Source of the DNA: Collimonas sp. OK607
GTDB lineage: Bacteria > Pseudomonadota > Gammaproteobacteria > Burkholderiales > Burkholderiaceae_D
Length of the DNA stretch: 64,000 nucleotides
Assembly: GCF_900111995.1 (NCBI RefSeq)
Contig: NZ_FOKF01000025.1
Coordinates: forward strand, 1 to 64,000
Direction of reading: 5' to 3'
The translations under genes and the position numbers were made by a program. Position 1 is the stretch's first letter, and the number at the start of each line of letters is the position of its first letter. The notes under the pieces are model-generated. The model worked only from the letters and a program-made list of their open reading frames with translations, made no database searches and was not told the DNA's origin. This document shows positions 28,123 through 37,660 of the stretch, one piece after another.

Positions 28123-30549
28123 TTACTGTGCAGCCGCCAGCTTCTGCCAGGTATCGATCACCGAATCGGGATTCAGTGAAATCGATTCGATACCCTGCTT
28201 CATCAGCCATTCGGCAAAATCCGGATGGTCCGATGGGCCCTGGCCGCAAATGCCGACGTACTTGCCCTTGGCGATACAAGTCGCAATGACTTTCTCCAGC
28301 AATGCCAGGATCGCTGGATCGCGTTCGTCGAAATCGGCAGCCAGCAACTCCATGCCGGAGTCGCGATCCAGACCCAGGGTCAGCTGGGTCAGATCGTTGG
28401 AACCGATCGAGAAGCCATCGAAAAATTCCAGGAATTGCTCAGCCAGGATGGCGTTCGAAGGCACTTCGCACATCATGATGACGCGCAAATCGTTTTCGCC
28501 GCGTACCAGGCCGTTCTTGCCGAGCAGGCCGATGACCTTCTCTGCCTGACCCAGGGTCCGCACGAAAGGCACCATGATCTCGACGTTGGTCAAGCCCATG
28601 TCGTTACGCACGCGCTTCATTGCCTGGCATTCCATTTCGAATGCTTCGGCAAAGTCGCTCGCCAGATAACGGGCAGCGCCACGGAAGCCCAGCATCGGAT
28701 TTTCTTCATCCGGCTCGTAACGCGAACCGCCGATCAGCTTCTTGTACTCGTTCGACTTGAAGTCGGACAAGCGCACGATCACTTTTTTCGGCCAGAACGC
28801 GGCGGCGATGGTGGCGATACCCTCAGCCAGTTTGTCGACATAAAAAGCCTTTGGCGACGCATGGCCACGGGCCACCGACTCCACTGCCTTCTTCAAGTCA
28901 GCATCGATGTTCGGGTATTCCAGAATCGCACGCGGGTGCACGCCGATGTTGTTGTTGATGATGAATTCCAGACGCGCCAGACCGACGCCGCCATTTGGAA
29001 TCGACTGGAAATCGAATGCCAGTTGCGGGTTACCGACGTTCATCATGATCTTCAACGGCAGCGCAGGCAATTCGCCACGCGCCACTTCGGTGACTTCGGT
29101 TTCCAGCAGGCCGTCGTAAATCTTGCCTTCGTCGCCTTCGGCGCAGGAGACAGTCACCAGCGTGCCGTCTTTCAGCACATCGGTAGCATCGCCGCAGCCG
29201 ACTACCGCCGGCACGCCCAGTTCACGCGCAATGATCGCGGCGTGGCAGGTACGGCCGCCACGGTTGGTGACGATCGCCGAAGCGCGCTTCATCACCGGTT
29301 CCCAGTTAGGATCGGTCATGTCGGCTACCAGCACGTCGCCCGGCTGCACTCTTTCCATTTCGGACGCGTCATGAATCACGCGAACCCGGCCGGCGCCGAT
29401 TTTCTGACCGATGGCGCGGCCATGGGTCAACACATTGCCGATGCCCTTGAGTTTGAAACGTTGCTGGGCGTCGGTGGATTTTTCTTGCGACTTAACAGTT
29501 TCCGGACGCGCTTGCAAAATGTACAGCTTGCCGTCGCGGCCGTCTTTGCCCCACTCGATATCCATCGGGCGCTCGTAGTGCTTCTCGATGATGGTGGCGT
29601 ACTTGGCCAGCTCGACGATTTCGGTATCGTTCAGCGAATAGCGATTGCGCAGCTCGATAGGGACGTCGACAGTCTTGACCGAACGGCCAGCCTTGGCTTC
29701 GCCGGTGAATTCCATCTTGATCAGCTTGGAGCCGATATTGCGGCGGATGATCGGCAGCTTGCCTTGTTCCAGCATCGGCTTGTGAACATAGAATTCGTCC
29801 GGATTGACCGCGCCCTGCACCACTGTTTCGCCCAGGCCGTAGCTAGACGTGATGAAGACCACATCCTTGAAGCCGGACTCGGTATCCAGGGTGAACATGA
29901 CGCCGGCAGCGCCGAGATCGGAACGGACCATGCGCTGGACGCCGGCCGACAATGCCACTTCGGCGTGCGTAAAGCCCTTGTGCACGCGATAAGAGATAGC
30001 GCGATCGTTATACAGCGATGCGAACACATGCTTCATGGCTTCCAGCACGTTGTCGATGCCGACCACGTTGAGGAAGGTTTCCTGTTGGCCGGCGAATGAC
30101 GCATCCGGCAAATCTTCTGCCGTTGCCGAAGAACGCACGGCAAACGACATCTCGCTGGAAGAATCTTCAACCAGGCGTTTGTAGAAGGCGTGGATTTCCT
30201 GTTCCAGACGCGGCTGGAACGGTGTTTCCACTATCCATTGACGGATCTCGGCGCCGGCTTGCGCCAGTGCCCGTACATCTTCAACGTTCAGGGTTGCCAG
30301 ACGATCGGCAATCCGGTCGGCCAGGGCCGGGCCGCCATCGGCGCTGTGCGACAGGAAATCGCGAAACGCCTGCGCAGTAGTAGCAAAGCCGCCCGGCACG
30401 CGTACTCCGGCGCCGGCCAGCTGGCTGATCATTTCACCCAGTGATGCATTTTTGCCGCCGACGGAATCGACATCCGTCATTCGCAGATTTTCAAAGGAGA
30501 TGACGTAAGCCGCCCCCTGGGTAGCACCCATCTGTATTGCATTGGACAT
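28123..30549 (-). CDS. ppsA: Phosphoenolpyruvate synthase
   Basis: Converts pyruvate and ATP to PEP, AMP and phosphate for gluconeogenesis. 808 aa: N-terminal ATP-binding domain ([12 protein letters not shown]), the mobile phosphohistidine domain ([15 protein letters not shown]) and the C-terminal PEP/pyruvate barrel ([28 protein letters not shown]). An AGAGG site precedes the ATG. Divergent from ppsR, which encodes the kinase/phosphorylase that inactivates and reactivates PEP synthase. Confidence 0.97.
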   Translation of the reverse strand: MSNAIQMGATQGAAYVISFENLRMTDVDSVGGKNASLGEMISQLAGAGVRVPGGFATTAQAFRDFLSHSADGGPALADRIADRLATLNVEDVRALAQAGAEIRQWIVETPFQPRLEQEIHAFYKRLVEDSSSEMSFAVRSSATAEDLPDASFAGQQETFLNVVGIDNVLEAMKHVFASLYNDRAISYRVHKGFTHAEVALSAGVQRMVRSDLGAAGVMFTLDTESGFKDVVFITSSYGLGETVVQGAVNPDEFYVHKPMLEQGKLPIIRRNIGSKLIKMEFTGEAKAGRSVKTVDVPIELRNRYSLNDTEIVELAKYATIIEKHYERPMDIEWGKDGRDGKLYILQARPETVKSQEKSTDAQQRFKLKGIGNVLTHGRAIGQKIGAGRVRVIHDASEMERVQPGDVLVADMTDPNWEPVMKRASAIVTNRGGRTCHAAIIARELGVPAVVGCGDATDVLKDGTLVTVSCAEGDEGKIYDGLLETEVTEVARGELPALPLKIMMNVGNPQLAFDFQSIPNGGVGLARLEFIINNNIGVHPRAILEYPNIDADLKKAVESVARGHASPKAFYVDKLAEGIATIAAAFWPKKVIVRLSDFKSNEYKKLIGGSRYEPDEENPMLGFRGAARYLASDFAEAFEMECQAMKRVRNDMGLTNVEIMVPFVRTLGQAEKVIGLLGKNGLVRGENDLRVIMMCEVPSNAILAEQFLEFFDGFSIGSNDLTQLTLGLDRDSGMELLAADFDERDPAILALLEKVIATCIAKGKYVGICGQGPSDHPDFAEWLMKQGIESISLNPDSVIDTWQKLAAAQ

Positions 30550-30870
30550 AACAACCTCTAGTTTGATGATAAGAAATCTTCACAATTGCCTTCGCCGCCC
30601 TTTGCTTTTTGTTATTCTTCGTCAGGTAGCTTTAAATATTCAGTTGGCAGCCATTTTATGCCAATTTAGCGGCAAAAGGCACATTCGAAAACAAGCGGGC
30701 AGCAAGCGATACACTTTGCTACAGTCGGCACTCTGTTAAAAGTTTCTGCGCCGCCATGGGCATCGGTGTGGCCGCCCGCGTGGTTCTTGTATTCCACCTT
30801 GGTGCCCGGCCTTGGTACGCCACCTTGTTTCGCTTTTTTATTTTAATTTATTTAATTTTTTGACAATACC
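30550..30870. other. ppsA-ppsR divergent control region
   Basis: 321 nt without a gene. It holds one clear short inverted repeat, TTGGCA-N9-TGCCAA (30644-30664), which could be a repressor or LysR-type site. I could not place confident promoters for either gene. The last 30 nt before ppsR are very A/T-rich. Confidence 0.45.
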
Positions 30871-31719
30871 ATGCTAGATGCTGCTCCTGTTCAACTGGTC
30901 CCTGCCAATCGCACGGTATTCTTTGTTTCCGACGGCACCGGCATAACCGCCGAGACTTTCGGCCACTCGGTGTTGACGCAGTTCGAGTTGCGTTTCAAAC
31001 AAGTACGCCTGCCCTTTGTCGATACCCTGGACAAGGCATACGACGCAACCCGCAAGATCAACGAAGCTTTTGCAGCAGACGGCAAATTGCCAATTGTTTT
31101 TTCGACACTGGTTAAAGCCGACTTGTCAAAAGTCATCCAGCACGCCAAGGCGATGCACATGGATTTGATCCAGACGTTTGTCGAACCGCTGGAAAATGAA
31201 CTGGGGGTCAAATCCACCCACACTATCGGCCGCAGCCATAACACTGCCAACACCGACGAATATAAGAACCGGATCGAAGCGATCAACTTTTCACTGGCGC
31301 ATGATGATGGCCAGTCGCACAAGAACCTGGCCGATGCCGACGTCATCCTGGTTGGCGTATCGCGTTCGGGCAAAACCCCTACCAGTCTTTACCTGGCGAT
31401 GCAGTTCGGCGTCAAAGCGGCCAACTATCCATTGATTCCGGAAGATTTCGAGCGCGACAAATTGCCTAGCGGCCTGTTGCCGTTCAAGCAAAAGATTTTC
31501 GGGCTGACGATTGCGGCCGACCGTTTGTCGGAAATCCGCAATGAGCGTCGGCCGGGCAGCAAATATGCGGCGCTGGCAAATTGTCGTTATGAGGTGAATG
31601 AAGCGGAAAAGATCATGCGGCGCGAAGGGATTCGCTGGATGTCGTCTACTACCAAGTCGATTGAGGAAATCGCGGCGACGATTTTGCAGGATATCAAGCC
31701 GGAGATACGGACTTTCTAG
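30871..31719 (+). CDS. ppsR: PEP synthase regulatory protein (kinase-pyrophosphorylase)
   Basis: DUF299-family bifunctional enzyme that phosphorylates PEP synthase on a Thr using ADP, and removes the phosphate with inorganic phosphate. 282 aa with [17 protein letters not shown] at the start, IGRSH in the middle and the P-loop-like [15 protein letters not shown] near 157. Full length. The gene next to ppsA in divergent orientation is the usual arrangement in Betaproteobacteria. Confidence 0.95.
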   Translation: MLDAAPVQLVPANRTVFFVSDGTGITAETFGHSVLTQFELRFKQVRLPFVDTLDKAYDATRKINEAFAADGKLPIVFSTLVKADLSKVIQHAKAMHMDLIQTFVEPLENELGVKSTHTIGRSHNTANTDEYKNRIEAINFSLAHDDGQSHKNLADADVILVGVSRSGKTPTSLYLAMQFGVKAANYPLIPEDFERDKLPSGLLPFKQKIFGLTIAADRLSEIRNERRPGSKYAALANCRYEVNEAEKIMRREGIRWMSSTTKSIEEIAATILQDIKPEIRTF

Positions 31720-31758
31720 GCAGAAGGAATCGTCATTCAGTTGCGAATCGACGACCTG

Positions 31759-31993
31759 GTGATCTGGGGTCGGAGTCAACTTTCGCAGGGTTTATCGCGA
31801 AACTTGACTCGGACCCCACATCACGGCTACGGAGAAAGGTAGTTCACTTATCGCAGGTTTGGTTCTTTTTTGTTTTACTGCTCTCGCTCCGTGGCCCACT
31901 AAGTGGGGTCAGAGTGAAGTTTCGGCGGTATAGCATACCGAAAGTTCACTCTGACCCCAGTTAGTTCGTGCTCTCGTCGCGTAGATCGTAAAA
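31759..31993. repeat. Double-hairpin extragenic repeat, copy 1
   Basis: About 235 bp, close to 90% identical by eye to 60549-60784. It holds two long inverted repeats. The first starts TGGGGTCGGAGTCAA and closes at TTGACTCGGACCCCA with inner TTTCGC/GCGAAA; the second starts GGGGTCAGAGTGAA and closes at TTCACTCTGACCCC with inner TTTCGG/CCGAAA. It lies between convergent ppsR and the SpoU methyltransferase. The form resembles REP/BIME elements mobilised by REP-associated transposases; no transposase is present here. Confidence 0.75.
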
Positions 31994-32001
31994 AACCATT
32001 G

Positions 32002-32790
32002 TCATTTGGCTTGCGACTGGCGCAGCTGCTCAAAAATACATACTGCCGCAGCGGCGGCAGCATTCAATGATTCCATTTGTCCGCGATGCGGAATCACGAC
32101 TTGCTGGCTGGCCAGCCGTAGCAAGTCTTCCGCGACGCCCTGGCCTTCATGGCCGAACAGCCACGCCAGCGGTCCGCTCAAATCAGCCTGATAGATGCTT
32201 TGCGTTGCATACGAGCTGGTGGCAAGCACCGGTATCTGTGTCGTCGCCATCAACGCGGCCAGATCGACGCCTTCGAAAATGTCCAGTATGAAATGGGCGC
32301 CCATCCCTGCCCGCAGGACTTTGGGCGACCACGCTGATGCGCTACCTTCCGAACAATATATCTGCTTGATGCCGGCAGCGGCGGCGCTGCGCAAGATCGA
32401 GCCGAGATTGCCTGGATCCTGCAAGTTATCGAGCAGCACGGCGGATTGCGTCAACACTGACGGCGCGGCCGTTTTCGGTGTTTCAATCACGAACATCAGA
32501 CCGACACCATGCTCAACCTGGCTCAGCGCGTGATATTGGCCATCCGGCAGCACGATGCATTGCACTGCGTCGGCCTGGCATTGGCGGATCACTACGGCAG
32601 CCTCGGCATGGGTCAGCGCAGTTTCGCTGGCGACGCACAATACCGGCTTGCCGCCATGCTGCAAATACGATTCGGTCAGGTGAATCCCGTCCAGCAAGGT
32701 GCGGCCCGCCTTGCGTCGCGCATGGGCGTTGGTCGCAAGATGCTTCAATTCCTTGTATAAAGGATTGGCTGACGAGGTGATGCTTTTCAT
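32002..32790 (-). CDS. TrmH/SpoU family RNA 2'-O-methyltransferase
   Basis: 262 aa. The N-terminal substrate-binding domain ([29 protein letters not shown]) precedes the SPOUT catalytic domain with three SpoU motifs: [28 protein letters not shown] and [18 protein letters not shown]. This knot fold binds SAM and methylates rRNA or tRNA; the exact target is not readable from sequence. The start ATG overlaps the rnhB stop, ending the long envelope cluster. Confidence 0.9.
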   Translation of the reverse strand: MKSITSSANPLYKELKHLATNAHARRKAGRTLLDGIHLTESYLQHGGKPVLCVASETALTHAEAAVVIRQCQADAVQCIVLPDGQYHALSQVEHGVGLMFVIETPKTAAPSVLTQSAVLLDNLQDPGNLGSILRSAAAAGIKQIYCSEGSASAWSPKVLRAGMGAHFILDIFEGVDLAALMATTQIPVLATSSYATQSIYQADLSGPLAWLFGHEGQGVAEDLLRLASQQVVIPHRGQMESLNAAAAAAVCIFEQLRQSQAK

Positions 32791-33410
32791 TTTATTGCTC
32801 CGTCGGTATTCGCTGCCAGCAAAGCCCGCACCGGTGCATAAGATTTGCGATGCACCGGCGACACGCCATGCAGGCGCAGGCGCTCCATGTGCAATGCGGT
32901 CGGATAGCCTTTGTGCTGATCGAATGCGTAATGCGGATATTCTGCGTGCAATACTTGTAGCGCGGCGTCACGCGCCGTCTTGGCCAGAATCGACGCCGCC
33001 GAAATGGCTTGCACCTTGTCGTCGCCCTTGATGATCGCTTCGGAACGGATGCTGAGTTGCGGACAACGGTTGCCGTCAATCAGTGCCAGCGTCGGCGCCA
33101 TGGGCAACCCTTCCACCGCACGCCGCATTGCCAGCATGGTTGCCTGCAAAATATTCAAGGTGTCGATTTCGGCTTCGGAGCATTCGGCGATGGCCCACGC
33201 CAGCGCGTTGGCTTTAATTTGCTCAGCCAGCGCTTCGCGCCGTTCAGCAGTCAGTTTCTTGGAGTCGCGCAAGCCGCTGATCGGTTTTTCCGGATCGAGT
33301 ATCACGGCCGCCGCAAACACCGGGCCGGCCAACGGACCACGGCCGGCTTCATCGACGCCACAGATAATTTCGCCGTCGTAGTTAAAAAGAGAAAAATTGG
33401 AATCGGACAT
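32787..33410 (-). CDS. rnhB: Ribonuclease HII
   Basis: Removes RNA primers and single ribonucleotides from DNA. 207 aa from the ATG at 33410 (a GTG lies two codons upstream). The catalytic [14 protein letters not shown] with Asp and Glu is present, followed by [11 protein letters not shown] and later [21 protein letters not shown]. Co-translated with the SpoU gene by a 4-nt overlap. Its position after lpxB is the common proteobacterial order. Confidence 0.97.
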   Translation of the reverse strand: MSDSNFSLFNYDGEIICGVDEAGRGPLAGPVFAAAVILDPEKPISGLRDSKKLTAERREALAEQIKANALAWAIAECSEAEIDTLNILQATMLAMRRAVEGLPMAPTLALIDGNRCPQLSIRSEAIIKGDDKVQAISAASILAKTARDAALQVLHAEYPHYAFDQHKGYPTALHMERLRLHGVSPVHRKSYAPVRALLAANTDGAIK

Positions 33411-33474
33411 GGTCACGGCTGCTAAAAAAATGGAGCAAAAAATGAAGCAAAATCAGCGGACAATCAACTAAAAA

Positions 33475-34677
33475 TCAGTGTCGATGTTGTTCGATAACTT
33501 GCAATACCGCCTGCGCACTTTCGCCGGCGGTATCGCGCAGCAGAGTGTGGTGCATGTCGGTAAAGCGTTGCCGCAGCATGGCCTGGCGAGCCGGATCTTC
33601 CAGTTGCGTCCAGAGCGCATCCGCCAGCGCCTGCGGCGTTGCATTGTGCTGCAGAAGCTCAGGCACCAGGAATTCACGCGCCAGGATATTCGGCAAGCCG
33701 ATCCACGGCTGGTAACTCATGTGGCGCATGATTTCCCAGCTGGCGCGCATCATCTTGTAGGCGATCACCATCGGCTTCTTGTACAACGCGACTTCCAGCG
33801 ATGCGGTTCCGGAGGCAACCAGCACCCCGTCGGCGGCCGCCATTGCAGTATGCGACTGGCCGTCCAGCAGCTGGATCGGCAGATCCTGCAAACCGGCCTC
33901 GGCCACCAATTCGCTAAAGAATTTGCGCTGTTTCTCTCCCGCCATCGGGGCCACGAAGCGCATGCCGGGATCGCGCTGCGCCAGTATCTTTGCGGCTTGT
34001 ACAAAGGCGATCGTGTTGTGCTTCAGTTCGCCCATGCGGCTGCCGGGCAAGATCGCCACCACCCTGCCGGTCGCAGGCAATCCAAGCGCGCTACGCGCCG
34101 CAGCCACATCCGGCACCATCGGGATCACTTGCGCCAGCGGATGGCCGACGTAAGTTACCGGAATCCCGGCTTTGCGATAGATTTCTTCTTCAAACGGGAA
34201 GATGACCAGCATATGCGATGCCGCCCGTTTGATCTTCTTGATACGGCCGCCGCGCCAGGCCCAGATTGAAGGACCGATAAAATGCACGGTCGGAATGCCG
34301 GCCTCGCGCAACTGCGCTTCCAGGCCGAAATTGAAATCAGGAGCATCGACACCGATAAACACGCTCGGTTTTTCAGCCAGCAGCCGATCGCGCAGTGCAA
34401 TCTGGATGCCTTTGATCTCGCGATAATTGGCTAGCGCTTCGAAGAAACCGTGGACCGACAGTTTTTCCATCGGCCAGCCGCTGACAAAACCATACTCAGC
34501 CATCTTGGCGCCGCCGATGCCGTACATGGGCGCATCAGGCAGGTGCGGCCGCAGGCCGGATAACAGGCGGCTGGCAAGCAGGTCGCCGGAGCTTTCTCCG
34601 GCGACCATTGCGATTGCTATATTGGAATTGTTGTCCGCCACGGCTGCTACGTTAGCCACGTTAGCGGATGATGCCAC
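33475..34677 (-). CDS. lpxB: Lipid-A-disaccharide synthase
   Basis: Joins UDP-2,3-diacylglucosamine and lipid X to form the lipid A disaccharide. 400 aa with [15 protein letters not shown] at the N-terminus and [17 protein letters not shown] in the middle, GT-B type. The longest frame starts with GTG at 34677, inside lpxA; a GTG at 34641 is an alternative because the first 20 residues (low-complexity Asn/Ala/Val) are unlike the family. Follows lpxA in the same operon. Confidence 0.95.
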   Translation of the reverse strand: MASSANVANVAAVADNNSNIAIAMVAGESSGDLLASRLLSGLRPHLPDAPMYGIGGAKMAEYGFVSGWPMEKLSVHGFFEALANYREIKGIQIALRDRLLAEKPSVFIGVDAPDFNFGLEAQLREAGIPTVHFIGPSIWAWRGGRIKKIKRAASHMLVIFPFEEEIYRKAGIPVTYVGHPLAQVIPMVPDVAAARSALGLPATGRVVAILPGSRMGELKHNTIAFVQAAKILAQRDPGMRFVAPMAGEKQRKFFSELVAEAGLQDLPIQLLDGQSHTAMAAADGVLVASGTASLEVALYKKPMVIAYKMMRASWEIMRHMSYQPWIGLPNILAREFLVPELLQHNATPQALADALWTQLEDPARQAMLRQRFTDMHHTLLRDTAGESAQAVLQVIEQHRH

Positions 34678-35449
34678 GCGAAGAGGTCGCGACGAAATCG
34701 CGCATCAACTTCAGATAGGCAGCGGAGTCAGGCACTTTCAGTTCTTCCTGCGCCAACGCGGCCATGGCATCTTCCAGCGCCAGGCCGGAACGATAAATGA
34801 TCCGGTAAGCGCGCTTGATCGTCATGATCTGTTCGCTGCTGAAACCACGACGCCGCAGGCCTTCGCTATTGATCCCTGCCGGTTCGGCACGATTGCCGGC
34901 GGCAGTCACGAACGGTGGCACATCCTGGCTGACCGCAGCTGTGAATGCTGTCATCGCATGGGCGCCGATACGGCAAAACTGGTGCACGGTGGTAAAGCCG
35001 CCGAGCAGCACCCAATCGCCAATATGTACATGTCCGGCCAGCGTTGCGTTGTTGGCGATGGTGGTGTTGCTGCCAATTTGACAATCGTGCGCCACGTGGA
35101 CGTAGGCCATCACCCAATTATCGTCGCCGATACGGGTGACGCCGCCATCCTGCACGGTGCCAAGATTGAGAGTGACAAACTCGCGGATGGTGTTGCGGTC
35201 GCCAATCTCCAGCCGGGTTGGTTCGCCCGCATATTTCTTGTCTTGCGGCGCAGCGCCAATCGAACCGAACTGGAAAATCGCATTGTCGCGGCCGATCGTG
35301 GTGTGGCCTTCGATCACGGCGTGCGGACCGATCTTGCTGCCGGCGCCGATGGCGACGTGCGGGCCGATCACCGCATAGGCGCCGACTTCCACGGTACTAT
35401 CGAGGGCTGCCTTAGGATCGATGACTGCGGTAGGGTGAATGCGCGTCAT
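34661..35449 (-). CDS. lpxA: UDP-N-acetylglucosamine acyltransferase
   Basis: First committed step of lipid A synthesis. 262 aa from the ATG at 35449 ([12 protein letters not shown]), the standard family length; a longer frame upstream into fabZ is discarded. It shows left-handed beta-helix hexapeptide repeats and the catalytic His in [11 protein letters not shown]. It sits 4 nt after the fabZ stop. Confidence 0.97.
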   Translation of the reverse strand: MTRIHPTAVIDPKAALDSTVEVGAYAVIGPHVAIGAGSKIGPHAVIEGHTTIGRDNAIFQFGSIGAAPQDKKYAGEPTRLEIGDRNTIREFVTLNLGTVQDGGVTRIGDDNWVMAYVHVAHDCQIGSNTTIANNATLAGHVHIGDWVLLGGFTTVHQFCRIGAHAMTAFTAAVSQDVPPFVTAAGNRAEPAGINSEGLRRRGFSSEQIMTIKRAYRIIYRSGLALEDAMAALAQEELKVPDSAAYLKLMRDFVATSSRGIIR

Positions 35450-35453
35450 CGGA

Positions 35454-35957
35454 TCACTCTGACGGGGTGGCATCCACGACAGACGGTGCTGCGCCAGGGC
35501 TGACAGCACTACGCATGGTGCACATGAATTCGGCTTCCACGGCCATTTCGCCGTCGACGCTGGCGACTGCCTTGTATTTCCAGATGCCGCGCACTACGCG
35601 CACGATCTCGACCTGCAGCTTGATCTGGTCGCCAGGTTCAACCGGACGGCGGAAACGAGCTTTATCGATGCCAAGGAAATACACCACGGTATTTTCATCC
35701 GGCTTGCGGCCTTCGGTCAGGAACGACAGCAAAGCGGCGGTTTGCGCCAACGCCTCGATGGTCAGGACGCCTGGCATTACCGGCTTGTTGGGGAAATGGC
35801 CGTTGAAAAATTCTTCGTTGATAGTGACATTCTTGATCGCGGTGATCGACTTGCCACTTTCCCAATTCAATACGCGATCAACCAGCAACAGCGGATAACG
35901 ATGCGGCAGGTAGGTTTTGATCTGATTGATATCTAGCGTTTGGTTTGGACTATTCAT
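35454..35957 (-). CDS. fabZ: 3-hydroxyacyl-ACP dehydratase FabZ
   Basis: Dehydrates beta-hydroxyacyl-ACP in fatty-acid synthesis and competes with LpxA for the same acyl-ACP pool. 167 aa from the ATG at 35957. Motifs are [13 protein letters not shown], the catalytic His in [13 protein letters not shown] and Glu in TIEALAQ. A C-terminal tail ([17 protein letters not shown]) extends about 15 residues beyond typical FabZ. Overlaps lpxD by 8 nt. Confidence 0.96.
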   Translation of the reverse strand: MNSPNQTLDINQIKTYLPHRYPLLLVDRVLNWESGKSITAIKNVTINEEFFNGHFPNKPVMPGVLTIEALAQTAALLSFLTEGRKPDENTVVYFLGIDKARFRRPVEPGDQIKLQVEIVRVVRGIWKYKAVASVDGEMAVEAEFMCTMRSAVSPGAAPSVVDATPSE

Positions 35958-37017
35958 TATCTTCTTGGGTAGACTGTTGCGACAATTGTTTGACGGATTT
36001 TTCCAGAGACCGGATTTTCTCACGCATTGTATTCAGATTGCGTACCAAAGCGGCAGATTTTTCCCAATCGCCATGTTTGGCAATCGGATAAAAGCCGGTA
36101 TATTGGCCCGGCTCGGAGATCGAGCGCAACGCCAGCGTACCTGCTGACACATGCACATGATCGACGATGGTAATGTGGCCATGGATCATGGCAGCCCCGC
36201 CTATCGAGCAATATTTGCCGATCCTGGCGCTACCTGCAATGCCGGCGCACGCCGCAATCGCAGTATGCGCGCCGATATGGCAGTTGTGGGCAATCTGGAT
36301 CTGATTGTCCAGCTTGACGCCCTCTTCAATCACGGTATCGGCCAAAGCCCCACGGTCGATGGTGGTATTGGCGCCGATTTCAACGTCGTCGCCGATCAGT
36401 ACCCGGCCGGTCTGAGGAATTTTGACCCAGGTTCCGCCGTCATTGGCAAAACCGAAACCATCGGCGCCGATCACTACGCCGGAATGGATGATGGCGCGCC
36501 GGCCAATCTGACAAGCGTCATAAATGGTGACATTGGGATAAAGACAACTTTCTGCGCCAATGCTGACATCCCGCCCGATCACACACCCGGCGCCGATCCG
36601 GACGTGCTCGCCGATCGAAGCGCCAGCACCGATAACCGCATTCGCGCCGATATAGGCGGTCGCCGCAATGTGGGCGGCAGGATCGACATTGGCTGCGGGA
36701 TGAATGCCAGGAACGACAGGAATCGCATTGTTTGCGGCAAAGAATTGCGCCGCCCGGGCAAAATAGGCATAGGGATTGGCTGCAACAATACGTACGCCGT
36801 GAAAATCGGCGCCGACCACTGCATCATCCGCGGCAGACAAAATGATAGCTGCCGCCTGCGTTTGCGACGCCTGAGGGCGAAACTTGGGATTGGACAGGAA
36901 GGTAATCTGTGATGCGCTGGCGTCGCTCAGTGGCGCGATGCCGGATACCTGGGTATCCGCATCACCGATCAATTGGCCACCCAAGCTTTCGACCAGTTCT
37001 TTTAGCCGAATGGTCAT
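35950..37017 (-). CDS. lpxD: UDP-3-O-(3-hydroxyacyl)glucosamine N-acyltransferase
   Basis: Third step of lipid A synthesis. 355 aa with an N-terminal uridine-binding domain (ITFLSNPKF), long hexapeptide beta-helix and the catalytic His in [16 protein letters not shown]-terminal helical extension ([19 protein letters not shown]) is typical. Lies 34 nt downstream of skp. Confidence 0.96.
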   Translation of the reverse strand: MTIRLKELVESLGGQLIGDADTQVSGIAPLSDASASQITFLSNPKFRPQASQTQAAAIILSAADDAVVGADFHGVRIVAANPYAYFARAAQFFAANNAIPVVPGIHPAANVDPAAHIAATAYIGANAVIGAGASIGEHVRIGAGCVIGRDVSIGAESCLYPNVTIYDACQIGRRAIIHSGVVIGADGFGFANDGGTWVKIPQTGRVLIGDDVEIGANTTIDRGALADTVIEEGVKLDNQIQIAHNCHIGAHTAIAACAGIAGSARIGKYCSIGGAAMIHGHITIVDHVHVSAGTLALRSISEPGQYTGFYPIAKHGDWEKSAALVRNLNTMREKIRSLEKSVKQLSQQSTQEDNE

Positions 37018-37051
37018 ATAGTGGCCCTAACGAACTGAATTCAGAATGGTT

Positions 37052-37579
37052 TTACTTATTGAGGATTTTCAATACTTTATCGGTGATATCGATACGCGGG
37101 CTCACATACACGCCGCCTTCCTGAAACACCATATCGTACTTCTCGGCTTCAGCAATCTGCTTGATCGCCTTGGTCGAACGCTCCAGGACGATCGCCAGCT
37201 CTTCGTTGCGGCGCTGGTTCAGATCTTCGCGGAATTCACGTTGCTTGCGCTGAAAATCCTTGTCCAGATCGCTCAACTCGCGTTGACGCTTGATCCGTTC
37301 GGATTCCGAAATCACGGCTGAATCCTTGTCCAGCTTGTCTGCCATGGATTTCAAACGGGTAGCCTGGTCTTGCAGATCTTTATCGCGCTTGGAAAACTCG
37401 GCTTCGATCTTGGTTTGTGCAGTCTTGGCTGGAATCGCCTCGCGCAAAATACGCTCGCTGCTGACGAAGGCGATTTTCGAACCTTCATCCGCGTGCGCCG
37501 GCAGCGCCGACAATAAGCACACCGCCATCAAACCGGCTGATGGCAAAAACGTAAAGGATTTTATTAGAGATTTCAACAC
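37052..37579 (-). CDS. skp: Periplasmic chaperone Skp/OmpH
   Basis: 175 aa from the GTG at 37579, which has a GGAG site at the right distance; the longest frame begins further upstream without one. Signal peptide ends near LPAHA-DEG. The rest is the helical Skp arm: KIAFVSSERILREA, then long heptad-rich Lys/Glu/Arg helices (about 70-150). It carries unfolded outer-membrane proteins to the BAM complex, encoded by the gene just upstream. Confidence 0.92.
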   Translation of the reverse strand: MLKSLIKSFTFLPSAGLMAVCLLSALPAHADEGSKIAFVSSERILREAIPAKTAQTKIEAEFSKRDKDLQDQATRLKSMADKLDKDSAVISESERIKRQRELSDLDKDFQRKQREFREDLNQRRNEELAIVLERSTKAIKQIAEAEKYDMVFQEGGVYVSPRIDITDKVLKILNK

Positions 37580-37660
37580 TATTCTCCGCAATTCAAATGA
37601 TGCAACTTGTGCATTATGCCACGCTTGCCGGGATCTGCAATTGTGCAGCATCCCGACGAA

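Noticed and set aside
28225-30099. Long plus-strand open frame of 624 codons
   Set aside because: Fully antisense to ppsA, which has complete catalytic motifs. The antisense frame is a codon-bias shadow with no domain or ribosome-binding site.
30859-30866. TTGACA-like box just before ppsR
   Set aside because: It would be a -35 box placed only about 10 nt before the start codon, with no room for a -10.
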